Assembly (NCBI RefSeq): GCF_003584015.1 | Contig: NZ_QXFM01000145.1 | Location: 18,300 to 82,299, forward strand | Length of the DNA: 64,000 bases | Direction of reading: 5' to 3' | Source: Aurantiacibacter xanthus | GTDB lineage: Bacteria; Pseudomonadota; Alphaproteobacteria; Sphingomonadales; Sphingomonadaceae | Shown here: in pieces, positions 28,892-37,426 of the stretch | How the letters are laid out: every line of letters begins with the position of its first letter | Position numbering within the stretch: position 1 is the stretch's first letter | The notes under the pieces: model-generated | Database searches by the model: none | The model's input: the letters and a program-made list of their open reading frames with translations, nothing else | What the model was told of the DNA's origin: nothing | Translations under genes and position numbers: made by a program

Positions 28892-29217
28892 GATCTTTCC
28901 TCCTGATGTTCGATGCGTCGCATCAGGAGCTGCGAGGATGTGGGCGACGGGCCGGGTCAGGGACCGCGCATAGCGCGGCCGCGAAGCGGCGATGGGGGAA
29001 ACGATTTTTGCCGGGCTTGCCCGGTAAAAATGGTGGGGCCCCGTCGTCCTTGACGCGGCCCCAAAGCCCGCATCACGCTTGGACTTTCTGCGAGAGAGAC
29101 CTCTCCAACGTCAGCGTAAGAAGCACTGGCATCGCGGCAAAAACCGTTTTCCTACATGGCCCCATGCTGGCACTGTCGCGCGTGGAGGGGACCAACGGCC
29201 AGCGAAAGGACAATCTG
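28892..29217. other. Intergenic region with two strong hairpins
   Basis: No gene supported in these 326 bases. A hairpin TTTTTGCCGGGC/GCCCGGTAAAAA (29005-29030) looks like a bidirectional intrinsic terminator, and a second, GGGGCCCCGTC/GACGCGGCCCC (29035-29062, one mismatch), follows at once. The bases next to 28891 hold the leader of that gene, where the CATCAGGAG ribosome site recurs as a near-copy 19 bases further out. Confidence 0.5.
29005..29030. terminator. Intrinsic terminator-like hairpin with T and A tails
   Basis: TTTTTGCCGGGC and GCCCGGTAAAAA pair over 12 bases (one G-T) with a two-base loop. The flanking T5 and A5 make it usable in both directions. It lies between divergent genes, so its purpose may be to stop read-through into either promoter. 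Confidence 0.6.
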
Positions 29218-29448
29218 ATGGCCAGGTCCAAACCGAGCGCGCGTAATGCGCTCAAAAAGCTGCGCGAGCAGCGCGAAGAACTCGATGCACAGGAGACCAG
29301 GCTGCGCGAGGAAGCGGCAGGCGAACTGGGCAAGGTTCTTCTTGAATGCGGAGCCGAGACTATCGAACCTGCGCAATTGAAGCAGCTCATCCGCGCATCG
29401 CTCACCATCGGAATCGACGATGCTCTCAAAAGGCTCTCCCCCGCCTGA
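29218..29448 (+). CDS. DUF6437-like small protein
   Basis: A 76-residue protein from the ATG at 29218, very rich in charged helix (ALKKLREQREELDAQETRLREEAA), followed by ECGAETIEPAQLKQLIRASL. This pattern matches the DUF6437 family seen on sphingomonad plasmids; role unknown, though the coiled-coil start and small size would suit a DNA- or protein-binding accessory factor. It is alone on its strand between minus-strand genes. Confidence 0.65.
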   Translation: MARSKPSARNALKKLREQREELDAQETRLREEAAGELGKVLLECGAETIEPAQLKQLIRASLTIGIDDALKRLSPA

Positions 29449-29564
29449 TGCTTCAACCGCGGCGGGGTGTGGGCTCGATGCTCCGCCTCGCCGTTCACGC
29501 CTGCGAGCAGAAAAAAGGCCCCGATGGCGCGAACCATCGGAGCCTTGTCGTTTGCGGGAGGAAC

Positions 29565-29954
29565 TCAGTCCTCATCGATGTCGGGCGCACCTTCATTGTT
29601 CGACGCCCGGCCCTTGGTGAGGAAGTCCACCTTGTCGGCGATGATCTCGCAGCCGTAGCGCTTGGTGCCGTCCTGGTCTTCCCACTGCGTATAGTGGATG
29701 CGCCCCTCGACCGTCACGAGCTGGCCCTTGGTGCAGTACTTGGCGACGTTCTGGCCGAGACCGTTGAAGCAGGTCACGCGGTGGAATTCGCTGTCCTTGG
29801 CGGTGTAGCCGTTTTCGTCCTTGTAGGTCTTGCCGTCCTTGCGGGCGGGACGGTCGGTGACGACCGAGATCGAGGTGATGTTGGTGCCGCCCTGGGTCGT
29901 GCGGGTTTCGGGGTCGCGAGCGATGCGGCCAACGAGGATAACGAGATTGGTCAT
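29565..29954 (-). CDS. ssb: Single-stranded DNA-binding protein
   Basis: A 129-residue SSB. The ATG at 29954 has ATCAGGAG upstream. The OB-fold pattern is clear: MTNLVILVGRIARDPETR, ISVVTDRPARKDG, EFHRVTCFN, AKYCTKGQLVTVEGRI, and YGCEIIADKVDFL. The acidic tail ends DIDED rather than the usual DDDIPF, as in many plasmid SSBs. It would coat the incoming strand after conjugation, working with the primase, ArdC and other genes of this block. Confidence 0.95.
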   Translation of the reverse strand: MTNLVILVGRIARDPETRTTQGGTNITSISVVTDRPARKDGKTYKDENGYTAKDSEFHRVTCFNGLGQNVAKYCTKGQLVTVEGRIHYTQWEDQDGTKRYGCEIIADKVDFLTKGRASNNEGAPDIDED

Positions 29955-30254
29955 GGTCTTTCTCCTGATCGAGCATTCCGGGTCCATCCCGGCTGCAAAC
30001 CCGACTAGGAAGCGGCCACGGCGAAGCGCACCGAAGGGAAACCTCGATCTGGTTCGGGTGGTGCGGGCAGCCGGGCGCAGCCCGGCAACTCGGCCGGACC
30101 TGATCGGGGTTGCGCGTCTCGACGGGGATGCTTCAGGAAAGGTTTGCTTACAGGCCGGGTTGGTCCCGACTGCCTTGCAACAGGCCAAGCCATGACTTTT
30201 CGTATTATCGGGATGCGACGCACCCCCTGACCTCGCCTACCTTCTAAGGCGACA
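29955..30254. other. GC-rich intergenic region upstream of ssb
   Basis: About 300 bases without a supported gene. A perfect hairpin GCCGGGC-GCA-GCCCGGC lies at 30070-30086. The part next to 29954 is the ssb leader. Such structured DNA upstream of a leading-region ssb could serve as a single-strand promoter or initiation site, but no sequence match can be shown here. Confidence 0.4.
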
Positions 30255-30683
30255 TCATATCTCGACTACGGACGCTCCTCCCGAAGCGGACGAAAGACCC
30301 CCTGAAAACGCACCGCCAGCAGCAGTCTCAACAGTGCCAAGCGGTATAGGCTCGTCTAGACGGTGCCCCCGCAACATCCAGTCTTGGGGTGTGATGAGGC
30401 GCCCCCAATCCGCAAAGGAAGGAATCGTACCCAAGTCCTCGCGGACGTGCTGCTCGCCTTCAAGGCGAACAGGCACGACACGGTTGTCGGCGTTGACGAT
30501 GGTAGGCCCGAACAGCGTTTCGAGCGTGAAAATGCCTTCGGCATGGTGCCGAAGGGCGCGGTGCCGCGGATCAGCAAAGATCGCCTTCGACTGGTCAAAC
30601 CATTGGTGGAGCGGCAGGTAATCTTCCACCACCCCTCCCCATTTCCGGACTGACGATAGGGCGTGATAGTAGCAATGAGCCAT
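30255..30683 (-). CDS. DUF6915-like protein
   Basis: A 142-residue protein from the ATG at 30683 with AGGAGAGGTGCG upstream. The N-terminus MAHCYYHALSSVRKWGG followed by LPLHQWFDQSKAIFADPRHRALRHHAEGIF and GPTIVNADNR resembles DUF6915, a family with conserved His and Cys residues found on mobile elements. The C-terminal 25 residues are Gly/Ser-rich. The conserved His-rich segment could bind metal, but no activity is known. It is encoded next to the DUF6878-like gene (10-base gap). Confidence 0.65.
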   Translation of the reverse strand: MAHCYYHALSSVRKWGGVVEDYLPLHQWFDQSKAIFADPRHRALRHHAEGIFTLETLFGPTIVNADNRVVPVRLEGEQHVREDLGTIPSFADWGRLITPQDWMLRGHRLDEPIPLGTVETAAGGAFSGGLSSASGGASVVEI

Positions 30684-30693
30684 CGCACCTCTC

Positions 30694-31131
30694 CTAGAGA
30701 TCAGTCGAATGGTCGTCGGTCGCCGTGTAACGCAGCTGGCAGTCCAGAACGAAACTCGGCGTAGCCACGTCGATGAGCAGTTCGCCGCAAGCACCATCAT
30801 TGATTTCCCATCCGGGATGATGGCGTTCGAGAGCAAGGTAAGTCAGTTGCTCGAGGGCGGAATTGAGGCTCTGGTCGTCGCCTTCTCCAGCACAGTCGAT
30901 CGTAACTTCGGGACACGGAACACTCGCCCCGACGGCGTCAGAGAAGACGCATTCTTCGACCGCACCGCTGTCGCCGCACCCATCGAAGCGGATTTCTACG
31001 CGGGCAATTTCGGCATTGAGCAGCGGGTCAATGATAGCTGCCTTGAGCCGTTGGATTTCACTTTGTGCCTGCGCCGCGCGTTCGGCCTGGCGGACAGCAA
31101 AGTCCGCCATAATTGCCTGAAAATCAGTCAT
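30694..31131 (-). CDS. DUF6878-like protein
   Basis: A 145-residue protein from the ATG at 31131, preceded by ATCAGGAGATATCTC. The first third is a charged helix (FAVRQAERAAQAQSEIQRLKAA), the rest an alpha/beta region with VEIRFDGCGDSGAVEE and HHPGWEINDGACGELLIDV, the pattern I associate with DUF6878. Acidic, soluble. Probably co-transcribed with the following DUF6915-like gene. Unknown role. Confidence 0.65.
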   Translation of the reverse strand: MTDFQAIMADFAVRQAERAAQAQSEIQRLKAAIIDPLLNAEIARVEIRFDGCGDSGAVEECVFSDAVGASVPCPEVTIDCAGEGDDQSLNSALEQLTYLALERHHPGWEINDGACGELLIDVATPSFVLDCQLRYTATDDHSTDL

Positions 31132-31210
31132 GAGATATCTCCTGATATGTGCGGGCAAGCACCAATCGTCTTGCCCACGATAACAGGCGATCTCTTTCCT
31201 CTGACGGGCT

Positions 31211-31235
31211 GCGCCAGCGCCGATAGCGCTGGCGC
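31211..31235. repeat. Perfect 10-base inverted repeat between leading-region genes
   Basis: GCGCCAGCGC (31211-31220) and GCGCTGGCGC (31226-31235) pair perfectly around CGATA. It lies just after the minus-strand gene ending at 31249. A related GGCTGCGCCAGCG segment recurs in the next intergenic region near 32250. Terminator or protein site; no T-run follows. Confidence 0.55.
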
Positions 31236-31248
31236 GATGCCCGACGCA

Positions 31249-32202
31249 TCAGTCGGTATCCTGCGCCGCGCGCTTGGGGGAAGTGCCCAGCGGACCACGG
31301 CGATCTACAATCGTGATCCGACGGGATTTGGCTTCGATGACGAGGCGCTCCAGGACTCCGTTTCCGGGAAAGGCGACGACATAACGGGGGTCGAGCGAGA
31401 GCATACGCTCGTTGCGCTTGAAGCCTGCGCGTGCCCCCAGGCGCATGTCGAGGGAGAAGCTGATTTGCGGGATGTTGCGTCGTTCCGCCCATGAGGATGC
31501 CAGACGGTCAACACCCTTGGTATCACCGCCATGGACAAGAACCATGTCAGGAACCCGGTCGTGGACCTTGTCCAGAGTAGCCCAGACATTGTTGGCAAAG
31601 GTGAGAGCGTCCTGCTCGTTTGGATGGCGTGTGCGGCCACCGGCAAATATCACCGGCGTACCTTCTGGCATGGCGGCGCGGCGCTTGGCTTCGGACCGGG
31701 CTCGGACGAACTCGCGGCCCTCCACAAGCGCGGAAGTCAGCATGGCGCTGTGATTGAAGCGCGAACTCGACACGGGCTTCCACGAGGAGCCGAATTCGTT
31801 GAGATAGAGGGCAGCGGCCACTTCGCGCATCTCTTCGAGAGCGATCATGGCCCCTTCGGCACACTGCGCACGCTCAACCTGGGTCTCGAGTTCATGGGTG
31901 TGAATTTCGGACCCATCTGCAGTGGCGACGAGCGCTCGGACTTCGTCGGTTGCGCGGTCGACGGCGGTCGATTTGCGGGTCGCGGAACGGTGGAAGATGT
32001 TGACGAACGCCCAGCCGAGGTCCTCGGCATCGGCCTCCAGCGCAGTCCCCGTGACCATTGCAAAGAGATCGGACCAGACCGCTTCGAGAGTCTGAACGAC
32101 CGCCTCGTGGACCGGAAAGTCATTGGTGGAAACCGGGGCAGGACCAATCGAAAAACCGGAAAGATCGAGGCCGGCAAGTTGGTCAGAAAATGATGAGTGC
32201 AT
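31249..32202 (-). CDS. DUF2493 (SLOG/YspA-like) protein
   Basis: A 317-residue protein. The start at 32202 is taken because of the leader GTCAGGAGGACAATACCC. The first 170 residues are helical; the C-terminal part holds the DUF2493 core VIFAGGRTRHPNEQ, MVLVHGGDTKGVDRLASSWAE and AGFKRNERML, a Rossmann-like SLOG fold that binds nucleotide-derived ligands. Such proteins are frequent on sphingomonad plasmids next to ArdC and ParB-like genes, and SLOG domains often occur in defence or stress signalling. Exact ligand unknown. Confidence 0.8.
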   Translation of the reverse strand: MHSSFSDQLAGLDLSGFSIGPAPVSTNDFPVHEAVVQTLEAVWSDLFAMVTGTALEADAEDLGWAFVNIFHRSATRKSTAVDRATDEVRALVATADGSEIHTHELETQVERAQCAEGAMIALEEMREVAAALYLNEFGSSWKPVSSSRFNHSAMLTSALVEGREFVRARSEAKRRAAMPEGTPVIFAGGRTRHPNEQDALTFANNVWATLDKVHDRVPDMVLVHGGDTKGVDRLASSWAERRNIPQISFSLDMRLGARAGFKRNERMLSLDPRYVVAFPGNGVLERLVIEAKSRRITIVDRRGPLGTSPKRAAQDTD

Positions 32203-32503
32203 GGGTATTGTCCTCCTGACTGGCGTGAGGCTGACGCACCCGCTCATGGCTGCGCCAGCGAGAGCCCGTCAGGGCCAGCTTGAGGCAGTCTCCGCACCCG
32301 ACAGGGGAAACCCGCTTGGGCAGGCTGGCGCGGGCAGGCCAACGGCCCACAGGGCCGGGCCAACTCGGGCCTGCGCAAGCCGGGTTGCGGAAGACTGGCG
32401 GCTGGCCCAGGGCCTCTCTCGTATGGCTTCAGACCATGAGCGCACATGCAGGCTTCGTCAGGCAGGACAGGTACATGTATACGCTCACGGGTGAGCGGCG
32501 CAT
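32203..32503. other. GC-rich intergenic region upstream of DUF2493 gene
   Basis: About 300 bases without a convincing gene, rich in short inverted repeats such as CGGGCC/GGCCCG-type elements (around 32340-32380) and ending with an AT-richer stretch near 32470. It carries the TCAGGAGGACAATACCC leader of the DUF2493 gene. Seen only as structured spacer. Confidence 0.4.
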
Positions 32504-32926
32504 TCAGGCCACCCGTTTTGCGTAGACGCCTTCACCGTTCGACATGTGACCGAGGCAGACGTAGTCGCCGAATAAGGCTTCGAAGCGTGAGGCGATCTGG
32601 GACAGCCAGCGTTGTGCTCTGGGCGATCTGGCCGTGCGCCAATCGGCATCCCAATAGGCGCCATCGTCACGCTCGACGATCCATACCGCAACCAGGCCGG
32701 CGTAAACCGACACGCCGAAATCCGCATAGGCATTGCGCATGAGGATGCGGTCTTCGCGGCCTCGCCAACCGTCGTGCGCGATCAGAGAAGGGAATGCCTG
32801 CCCTGCGCGCTCACGCAGATCCTCGCGGAGCCACTCATATTCGAAGTCCCAGTCGTCGTCGTTTTCGACTTCGAGCACCGTGAAGGCCACGATGGCCCCG
32901 CTGGGGTAACTGACCGATCGGCCCAT
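32504..32926 (-). CDS. Hypothetical protein downstream of ardC
   Basis: A 140-residue acidic protein from the ATG at 32926 with AAGGAGGGTATC in front. It has a mixed alpha/beta make-up (GAIVAFTVLEVENDDDWDF, LIAHDGWRGREDRILM, GVSVYAGLVAVWIV) and no membrane segment. An upstream in-frame ATG (32941) would overlap the ardC stop and lacks a ribosome site. It is co-transcribed with ardC (11-base gap), so a role in establishment or anti-defence is reasonable, but the family is not recognised. Confidence 0.65.
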   Translation of the reverse strand: MGRSVSYPSGAIVAFTVLEVENDDDWDFEYEWLREDLRERAGQAFPSLIAHDGWRGREDRILMRNAYADFGVSVYAGLVAVWIVERDDGAYWDADWRTARSPRAQRWLSQIASRFEALFGDYVCLGHMSNGEGVYAKRVA

Positions 32927-32937
32927 GATACCCTCCT

Positions 32938-33879
32938 TCAAGCGGCCAACGCAGCGTCGGCGGACGCTTCGTCGGGATCATCGGCAGATATCCGTGCTCC
33001 GAGTCTGAGCAGAAGGCTTGATGCTTCCTCCGCCTTTGCGGCAGCGGTGAGAATGGCACGGTCATCCTGCTTCAGGAGCTTGAGCCAGTGCTCGATATAG
33101 CTCGCATGGCTATCGAGGTGGGTGACTGGCAGACCGAGTTCAGCGCCAAGCATAGCGCTCGAAAGTTCGGCAATGAGTTCCTCGGCAGCGTAAGTTGCAG
33201 AACCAAATCGATTCTTGAGATTGCGGTCGAGGCGACTGGCATGACCGGTCCAATGCGACAGCTCGTGCGCGAGCGTCGCGTAATAGTGGTCGAAGCCCGA
33301 GAAGAGATGCGCGGGCGGCATTGTCACCCGGTCAGCTACCGGCTCATAATAGGCTTCGTCGCCCTGATGACGTAGGACGGCCGGAATACGGGCAAAGAAT
33401 GAGTCGAGTTCAGCCTGACGGCCCTCGGGCTCCACCACCTCAAGCGTCGCGGCGGGATGGAAACGCTCCGGCAGACCTTCGACCTGATCAGCATTGAAAA
33501 CCGGATAGGCCTTCAACACACGACGACTTTCGTCGGTTTTTTCGCCGGTGTCGGGGGCTTCGACTTCCTTGGTGTAGCTCTTGTAGAAGATGGCGATGGT
33601 GGATTTTTCACCCTTGCGCACCTGTGCGCCCAGTTCATTGGCCTGATTGTAGGTCATCCAGAACGGCGAGGCGTAACCGCACATGTCGGCAACCATCCAG
33701 AGCCAGAATACATTCATGCCGCGATAAGGGATGCCGCACGCCCGCAATGGGCGCGAGACTGGCACACCGCGCCATGGCTTGATCCACGGCTTCGTGCCGG
33801 ACTCGAGGCGGGCGATGATTTCCTGGGTGATACGGGTAGCAGGCGACATTCCGCCGCTTTGTCCCTTCCGATAGGCCAT
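32938..33879 (-). CDS. ardC: ArdC-like anti-restriction protein
   Basis: A 313-residue protein with the two ArdC parts: an N-terminal ssDNA-binding domain (ITQEIIARLESGTKPWIKPW, GIPYRGMNVFWLW, NELGAQVRKGEKST) and a C-terminal zincin metallopeptidase-like domain with the zinc motif HELSHWTGH. ArdC proteins bind single-stranded DNA and protect incoming plasmid DNA from type I/II restriction. The ATG at 33879 has TTCAGGAGATACAAC upstream. Its place beside ssb, ParB-like and primase genes fits a leading-region role. Confidence 0.92.
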   Translation of the reverse strand: MAYRKGQSGGMSPATRITQEIIARLESGTKPWIKPWRGVPVSRPLRACGIPYRGMNVFWLWMVADMCGYASPFWMTYNQANELGAQVRKGEKSTIAIFYKSYTKEVEAPDTGEKTDESRRVLKAYPVFNADQVEGLPERFHPAATLEVVEPEGRQAELDSFFARIPAVLRHQGDEAYYEPVADRVTMPPAHLFSGFDHYYATLAHELSHWTGHASRLDRNLKNRFGSATYAAEELIAELSSAMLGAELGLPVTHLDSHASYIEHWLKLLKQDDRAILTAAAKAEEASSLLLRLGARISADDPDEASADAALAA

Positions 33880-33964
33880 GTTGTATCTCCTGAAATGGCC
33901 TGACGACAGTTCCGTCGGTCAGTGCCGGAGATCCCGGAGCCCCCTCCGCTCTCTTTCCATGAAG

Positions 33965-34000
33965 GAAGCGGCCCCCCGGCATGTGCCGGAGGACCGCTTC
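33965..34000. repeat. Nested hairpin between ParB-like gene and ardC
   Basis: Outer arms GAAGCGG (33965-33971) and CCGCTTC (33994-34000) enclose inner arms CCGGCA and TGCCGG around TG, giving a long stem with small internal loops. It lies after the ParB-like stop (minus strand) and before the ardC leader; it could end one transcript or structure the next leader. Confidence 0.5.
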
Positions 34001-34034
34001 ACGGTGGCGAGCAGCCGTTCCTGTCAGGAGGAGG

Positions 34035-36014
34035 TCAGGCGGCCAGCTCGCTCGGGGGCTGATTGTCGTCGTTGGCGACGAAATCCGCATCGGGACTTTG
34101 CGCTTCGTTATCGGCAGGAATTTCCGGCTGGTCGGCAAAACGCATGACTTCGGGCACCCAGGCGAGGGCTCTTTCCCGAACTTCGACCTCGGTGATGTAG
34201 GTCCCGGCGAAGACGCGCTCGGCGCTCATCGCGAGATCGCCCTTTTTCACCGATGCAAAGCGTGAGGACAGTTCCAAACCGCCAACATCGGTGAGCGCAT
34301 CAAGGATGACCTGCTTCGAGACGCGGTCGAAGTAGTTTGCCGCGGTCGGACGCCACCATTGCGCCATGTCGATGCCGATCGTGCTGCCCAGATGATCCTG
34401 GAACGTGATCTGACGTTCGCCTGCCATGTTGAGGCTCGCCTCGAGTGTGCGAGCGACGACGAAGCCGAGCCATGCTGCGCGCCTTTCATCAGCGAGTGCC
34501 CGAAACATCTTGAAGCGCGACGAAGCGTCTTCGCCAGATCTCCAGCTCTCATCGAGACCCGAGCGCAGGTCCGCAAGGGATGCGCTTGCCGGCGCATCCT
34601 TCGCTTCGAACCCGACAATCGGACCCGCGGGGACGCCGCCACGCAGGGTCGTGGCCGCGCGTGACCGCCAGTCGTGGGTGTCGGCATCCGCGAGGGTGAA
34701 GACCATGATGTCGAGCGAAAGGCCGGGATCCGATGCCACGTGGAGCGCGAGCACGTCACGACGTTGCATCGCAAGTTCGTCGACCAGACGCTTGGAAAGA
34801 GCTGCACGGCGTTTGTCATCACTCGCGACGACTTCGACGACATCTTCGTCACCAACGACTTCGATGTCGCGCTCGCCGTAGAACACTGGCTGGAGAACCG
34901 GTGTGCCGTCGCGCGAGAGGACGAGGATCATTCCGGCATCGGCCTTCAGTTCGGGTGCCAGCTCCGGGGGCTTTGCCCGAATGTCCTGGCATTCGCGTTC
35001 GATCGCTTCGATCGTCGCCTCGGCCGCGGCAACTGCTTCTTCGGCGCTGTCTTCGTCTTCGAGAATAGCCGCATGCTCGTCGTAGGAAGCATCGAGCTCG
35101 TCAAGGCGGGCCAGTTCGGCGTCAGTCAACGGAGCCGGCTCCGCTGGAAGGCGAATGAGGCCTTCTACGAGATCGTGACTGGCATAGGCGTCAAGCGTCG
35201 GCTTGACCCAGGCAAGACCCTGCTCTGCTGCGAGCGCCTTGGCGCGTTTCCCCATTTCCTCCGAGGCAAGGCTTTCCAGAAGCGCGACATCAACCCAGGA
35301 CTCGCTGTCATCGTCGTCGAATAGTTCGCGTTCGATCCGGCCACCTGCAGCGATATAGGCCTCGCGCCCGACAAGACGGGCCCGAGCGTCGCTGCCGCGA
35401 ACCGTGCCGGAGAGCACCATGCGCCGGATGCTGTCGGCGCTGGGCGCATAATAGCCCGAGGACGACTGTTCATAGACGCGAGCCTGAATTTCTTGGTCGG
35501 AGGTCGCGCCGAAAGCTTTGGCGAGATCGAGAGTGATTTCGCCGGATGCCAGAGCATCGAGGACGACGGGTGCAAGGGTCGCGAGACGCAGCCGGCCTTC
35601 GACGAAGCGGACCGTCAGTCCGAAGCGGCGCGCGACATCTTCCGTCGAGGCACCAGCATCAATAAGGGCAGCGAACGCCTGCGCTTCATCGGCTGGGTTC
35701 ATCGCGAGGCGATGGAAGTTTTCGGCCAGGCTCGTTTCGACGGCTATTTCCGCATCGTCCTCAAGCACGAGGCAGGTAACCTCGTAGCCCTTCGGCAGGA
35801 CTTTCTCTTCGGCAAGCGCCAGCAAGGCGCACCGGCGGCGCTCTCCGGCTTCGACCTCGAATTTGCCACGAGCCGCAGGCCGAACAATGAGGTTCTGCAA
35901 CAACCCATGGGCTGCAATGCTCGCTTTCAGTTCGGAATCTGCGACTGGGTCACCGTGACGGCGTACATTGCGAGGGGACTGGACCAACTTGGTCAGCGGG
36001 ATCGACTTGATCAT
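34035..36014 (-). CDS. ParB/Spo0J-like nuclease-fold protein
   Basis: A 659-residue protein from the ATG at 36014 (leader ATCAGGAGTATGTCCC). The N-terminus has the ParB pattern: SIPLTKLVQSPRNVRRHGD, LKASIAAHGLLQNLIVRP, FEVEAGERRRCALLAL and SLAENFHRLAMNPADEAQAF, followed by a helix-turn-helix (STEDVARRFGLTVRFVEGRL). The long C-terminal 350 residues are charged and unlike chromosomal ParB (about 300 total). No parA partner is seen nearby. Such long ParB-like proteins are a standard piece of establishment regions on sphingomonad and rhizobial plasmids. Confidence 0.87.
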   Translation of the reverse strand: MIKSIPLTKLVQSPRNVRRHGDPVADSELKASIAAHGLLQNLIVRPAARGKFEVEAGERRRCALLALAEEKVLPKGYEVTCLVLEDDAEIAVETSLAENFHRLAMNPADEAQAFAALIDAGASTEDVARRFGLTVRFVEGRLRLATLAPVVLDALASGEITLDLAKAFGATSDQEIQARVYEQSSSGYYAPSADSIRRMVLSGTVRGSDARARLVGREAYIAAGGRIERELFDDDDSESWVDVALLESLASEEMGKRAKALAAEQGLAWVKPTLDAYASHDLVEGLIRLPAEPAPLTDAELARLDELDASYDEHAAILEDEDSAEEAVAAAEATIEAIERECQDIRAKPPELAPELKADAGMILVLSRDGTPVLQPVFYGERDIEVVGDEDVVEVVASDDKRRAALSKRLVDELAMQRRDVLALHVASDPGLSLDIMVFTLADADTHDWRSRAATTLRGGVPAGPIVGFEAKDAPASASLADLRSGLDESWRSGEDASSRFKMFRALADERRAAWLGFVVARTLEASLNMAGERQITFQDHLGSTIGIDMAQWWRPTAANYFDRVSKQVILDALTDVGGLELSSRFASVKKGDLAMSAERVFAGTYITEVEVRERALAWVPEVMRFADQPEIPADNEAQSPDADFVANDDNQPPSELAA

Positions 36015-36142
36015 GGGACATACTCCTGATTGCGAGCTCAAGCATCGACCATCGACGCTCCTTCGGCTCAGTCAGAAGCAAGCTTCCTTTCCTCTTCTCT
36101 GGGCGCAGTCGTTGATAGGGAAACCAGTCATTTACTGGTAAG

Positions 36143-36667
36143 ATGGCATGTCATGCCAATATGATGCACGGCCCAACAGACATGTGGAACGAAGACAACG
36201 CCATTTACGACGATGGTGAATGGATTACCTGGACTGAGATCAACACACATCTCGCGCGTTTGGAGTTCGAAGCCCGGTTCCCGAACCTCGACGTCGATCT
36301 GGTTCCGATATTTCAAGACTTGCTCGCTGTTGCGCAGAACTATTACGAGCTCACGGGCAGCCACCTTCAGGTGTATGGCGATCTCGGTGAACTCTATGGG
36401 GCCATCACTCACGGGCTCAAACTGCATCGGAATTACGCACAAGGGTCGGACGGCAAAATTGGCAATCACTTCGTTGAAGTGAAGACGATTACGCCTTTCA
36501 AGAGCAACGACACAATTACGCTCAATCTCAAGCGCAACTTTAGCAAGGTCCTGATCGTGAAGATTGATTCTGACTTTGAGGTGCAGGGCAAGCTGATCGA
36601 CCGCAAAGCCCTGCCCAAGGTGAAGGGCACTTCGTTGAAATTAAGTTGGGCGGATGTCGTTTCATAG
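36143..36667 (+). CDS. Putative PD-(D/E)xK-like nuclease or DUF6998-like protein
   Basis: A 174-residue protein of lower GC than its neighbours, alone on the + strand. The stretch GELYGAITHGLKLHR, GSDGKIGNHFVEVKTI and then LKRNFSKVLIVKID suggests an alpha/beta fold with an E...D...E-V-K arrangement as in PD-(D/E)xK nucleases; I recall a similar layout in DUF6998. The ATG at 36143 is used; 36161 and 36182 are alternatives, none with a clear ribosome site. It sits beside the RES-Xre pair, so a defence-type gene is plausible. Confidence 0.6.
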   Translation: MACHANMMHGPTDMWNEDNAIYDDGEWITWTEINTHLARLEFEARFPNLDVDLVPIFQDLLAVAQNYYELTGSHLQVYGDLGELYGAITHGLKLHRNYAQGSDGKIGNHFVEVKTITPFKSNDTITLNLKRNFSKVLIVKIDSDFEVQGKLIDRKALPKVKGTSLKLSWADVVS

Positions 36668-36706
36668 CTGGATTGCTTTTTAGCCTGCGCGCCGTGGATC
36701 TTTCGC

Positions 36707-37426
36707 TCAAGCAGAACCCACCACCCGAAACACCGCCCCTGTACCAGCGTCTCGAACCAGATCGACACCCTTTCCGTCCCAGTGATAGTCAAGGTGACGT
36801 CCCTGAGTGGGGTCGGATGCACAATCCGGGTAGAACAAGCCGACACATTCACCACCCGGATGCCGGATGCTCGGATAGACAAGACCTTCGGCCCCGCCCC
36901 CTTTGAGCGCAACAGCGAGGACTTGCGATGCGGCATAGTTGTCGGGGTCAAGCGCGGGATTGCCTGCGACAAGGCTCCTGAGATCGTGAAGATCGGCGCT
37001 TACCGAAAAGATGATCTCACGGAACTGTGAGGTCCAGCCTGGCGCTTCTACGGTGCGAGCCATGAAGCGGGCATGATGATGGATTGTCTCGAACAGCGCA
37101 GTTTCGAATGAATCCCCCGCGTATAGGACGCCGTAAGTCCCATCGGTGAAGCGACTTGGTCGGTCAGTGCTGACATGCGTGAACGGGGCCATCAGATAGG
37201 ATGCGCCGTTGCCCCCTACCCGGCGGTCAGCAGGTACCAGATCGAGATTGCCGATCGTCGCCATGATGCGGGGATTGGTTTTTTGCTCGGCAGAGATCAG
37301 CAGCGGCCAATCTGCGGGGTCTGCGATATCTTCGAACAGGTCGATCGGTGGAAAGGCACTGCGGATAATCCGCACAGCACCTTTCCACTCGACCTGGGCA
37401 ACCGGAATTGCCTTGGAATCAATCAC
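36707..37426 (-). CDS. RES-domain toxin (NAD+ phosphorylase type)
   Basis: A 239-residue protein of the RES family, named for conserved Arg, Glu and Ser. Visible here: the Arg in AVRIIRSAFPPIDLFE, the Glu in SFETALFETIHHHARFM, and SQVLAVALKGGGAEGLVYPSIRHPGGECV. RES toxins degrade NAD+ by phosphorolysis. At 239 residues it is slightly longer than the common 150-230. The ATG overlaps the stop of the antitoxin gene (ATGA), the usual antitoxin-first arrangement. It would promote maintenance of this element by post-segregational killing. Confidence 0.85.
   Translation of the reverse strand: MIDSKAIPVAQVEWKGAVRIIRSAFPPIDLFEDIADPADWPLLISAEQKTNPRIMATIGNLDLVPADRRVGGNGASYLMAPFTHVSTDRPSRFTDGTYGVLYAGDSFETALFETIHHHARFMARTVEAPGWTSQFREIIFSVSADLHDLRSLVAGNPALDPDNYAASQVLAVALKGGGAEGLVYPSIRHPGGECVGLFYPDCASDPTQGRHLDYHWDGKGVDLVRDAGTGAVFRVVGSA

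Noticed and set aside
36128..36469. 113-codon minus-strand frame overlapping the 36143 gene
   Set aside because: The + strand frame is longer, better in composition and has a plausible fold.
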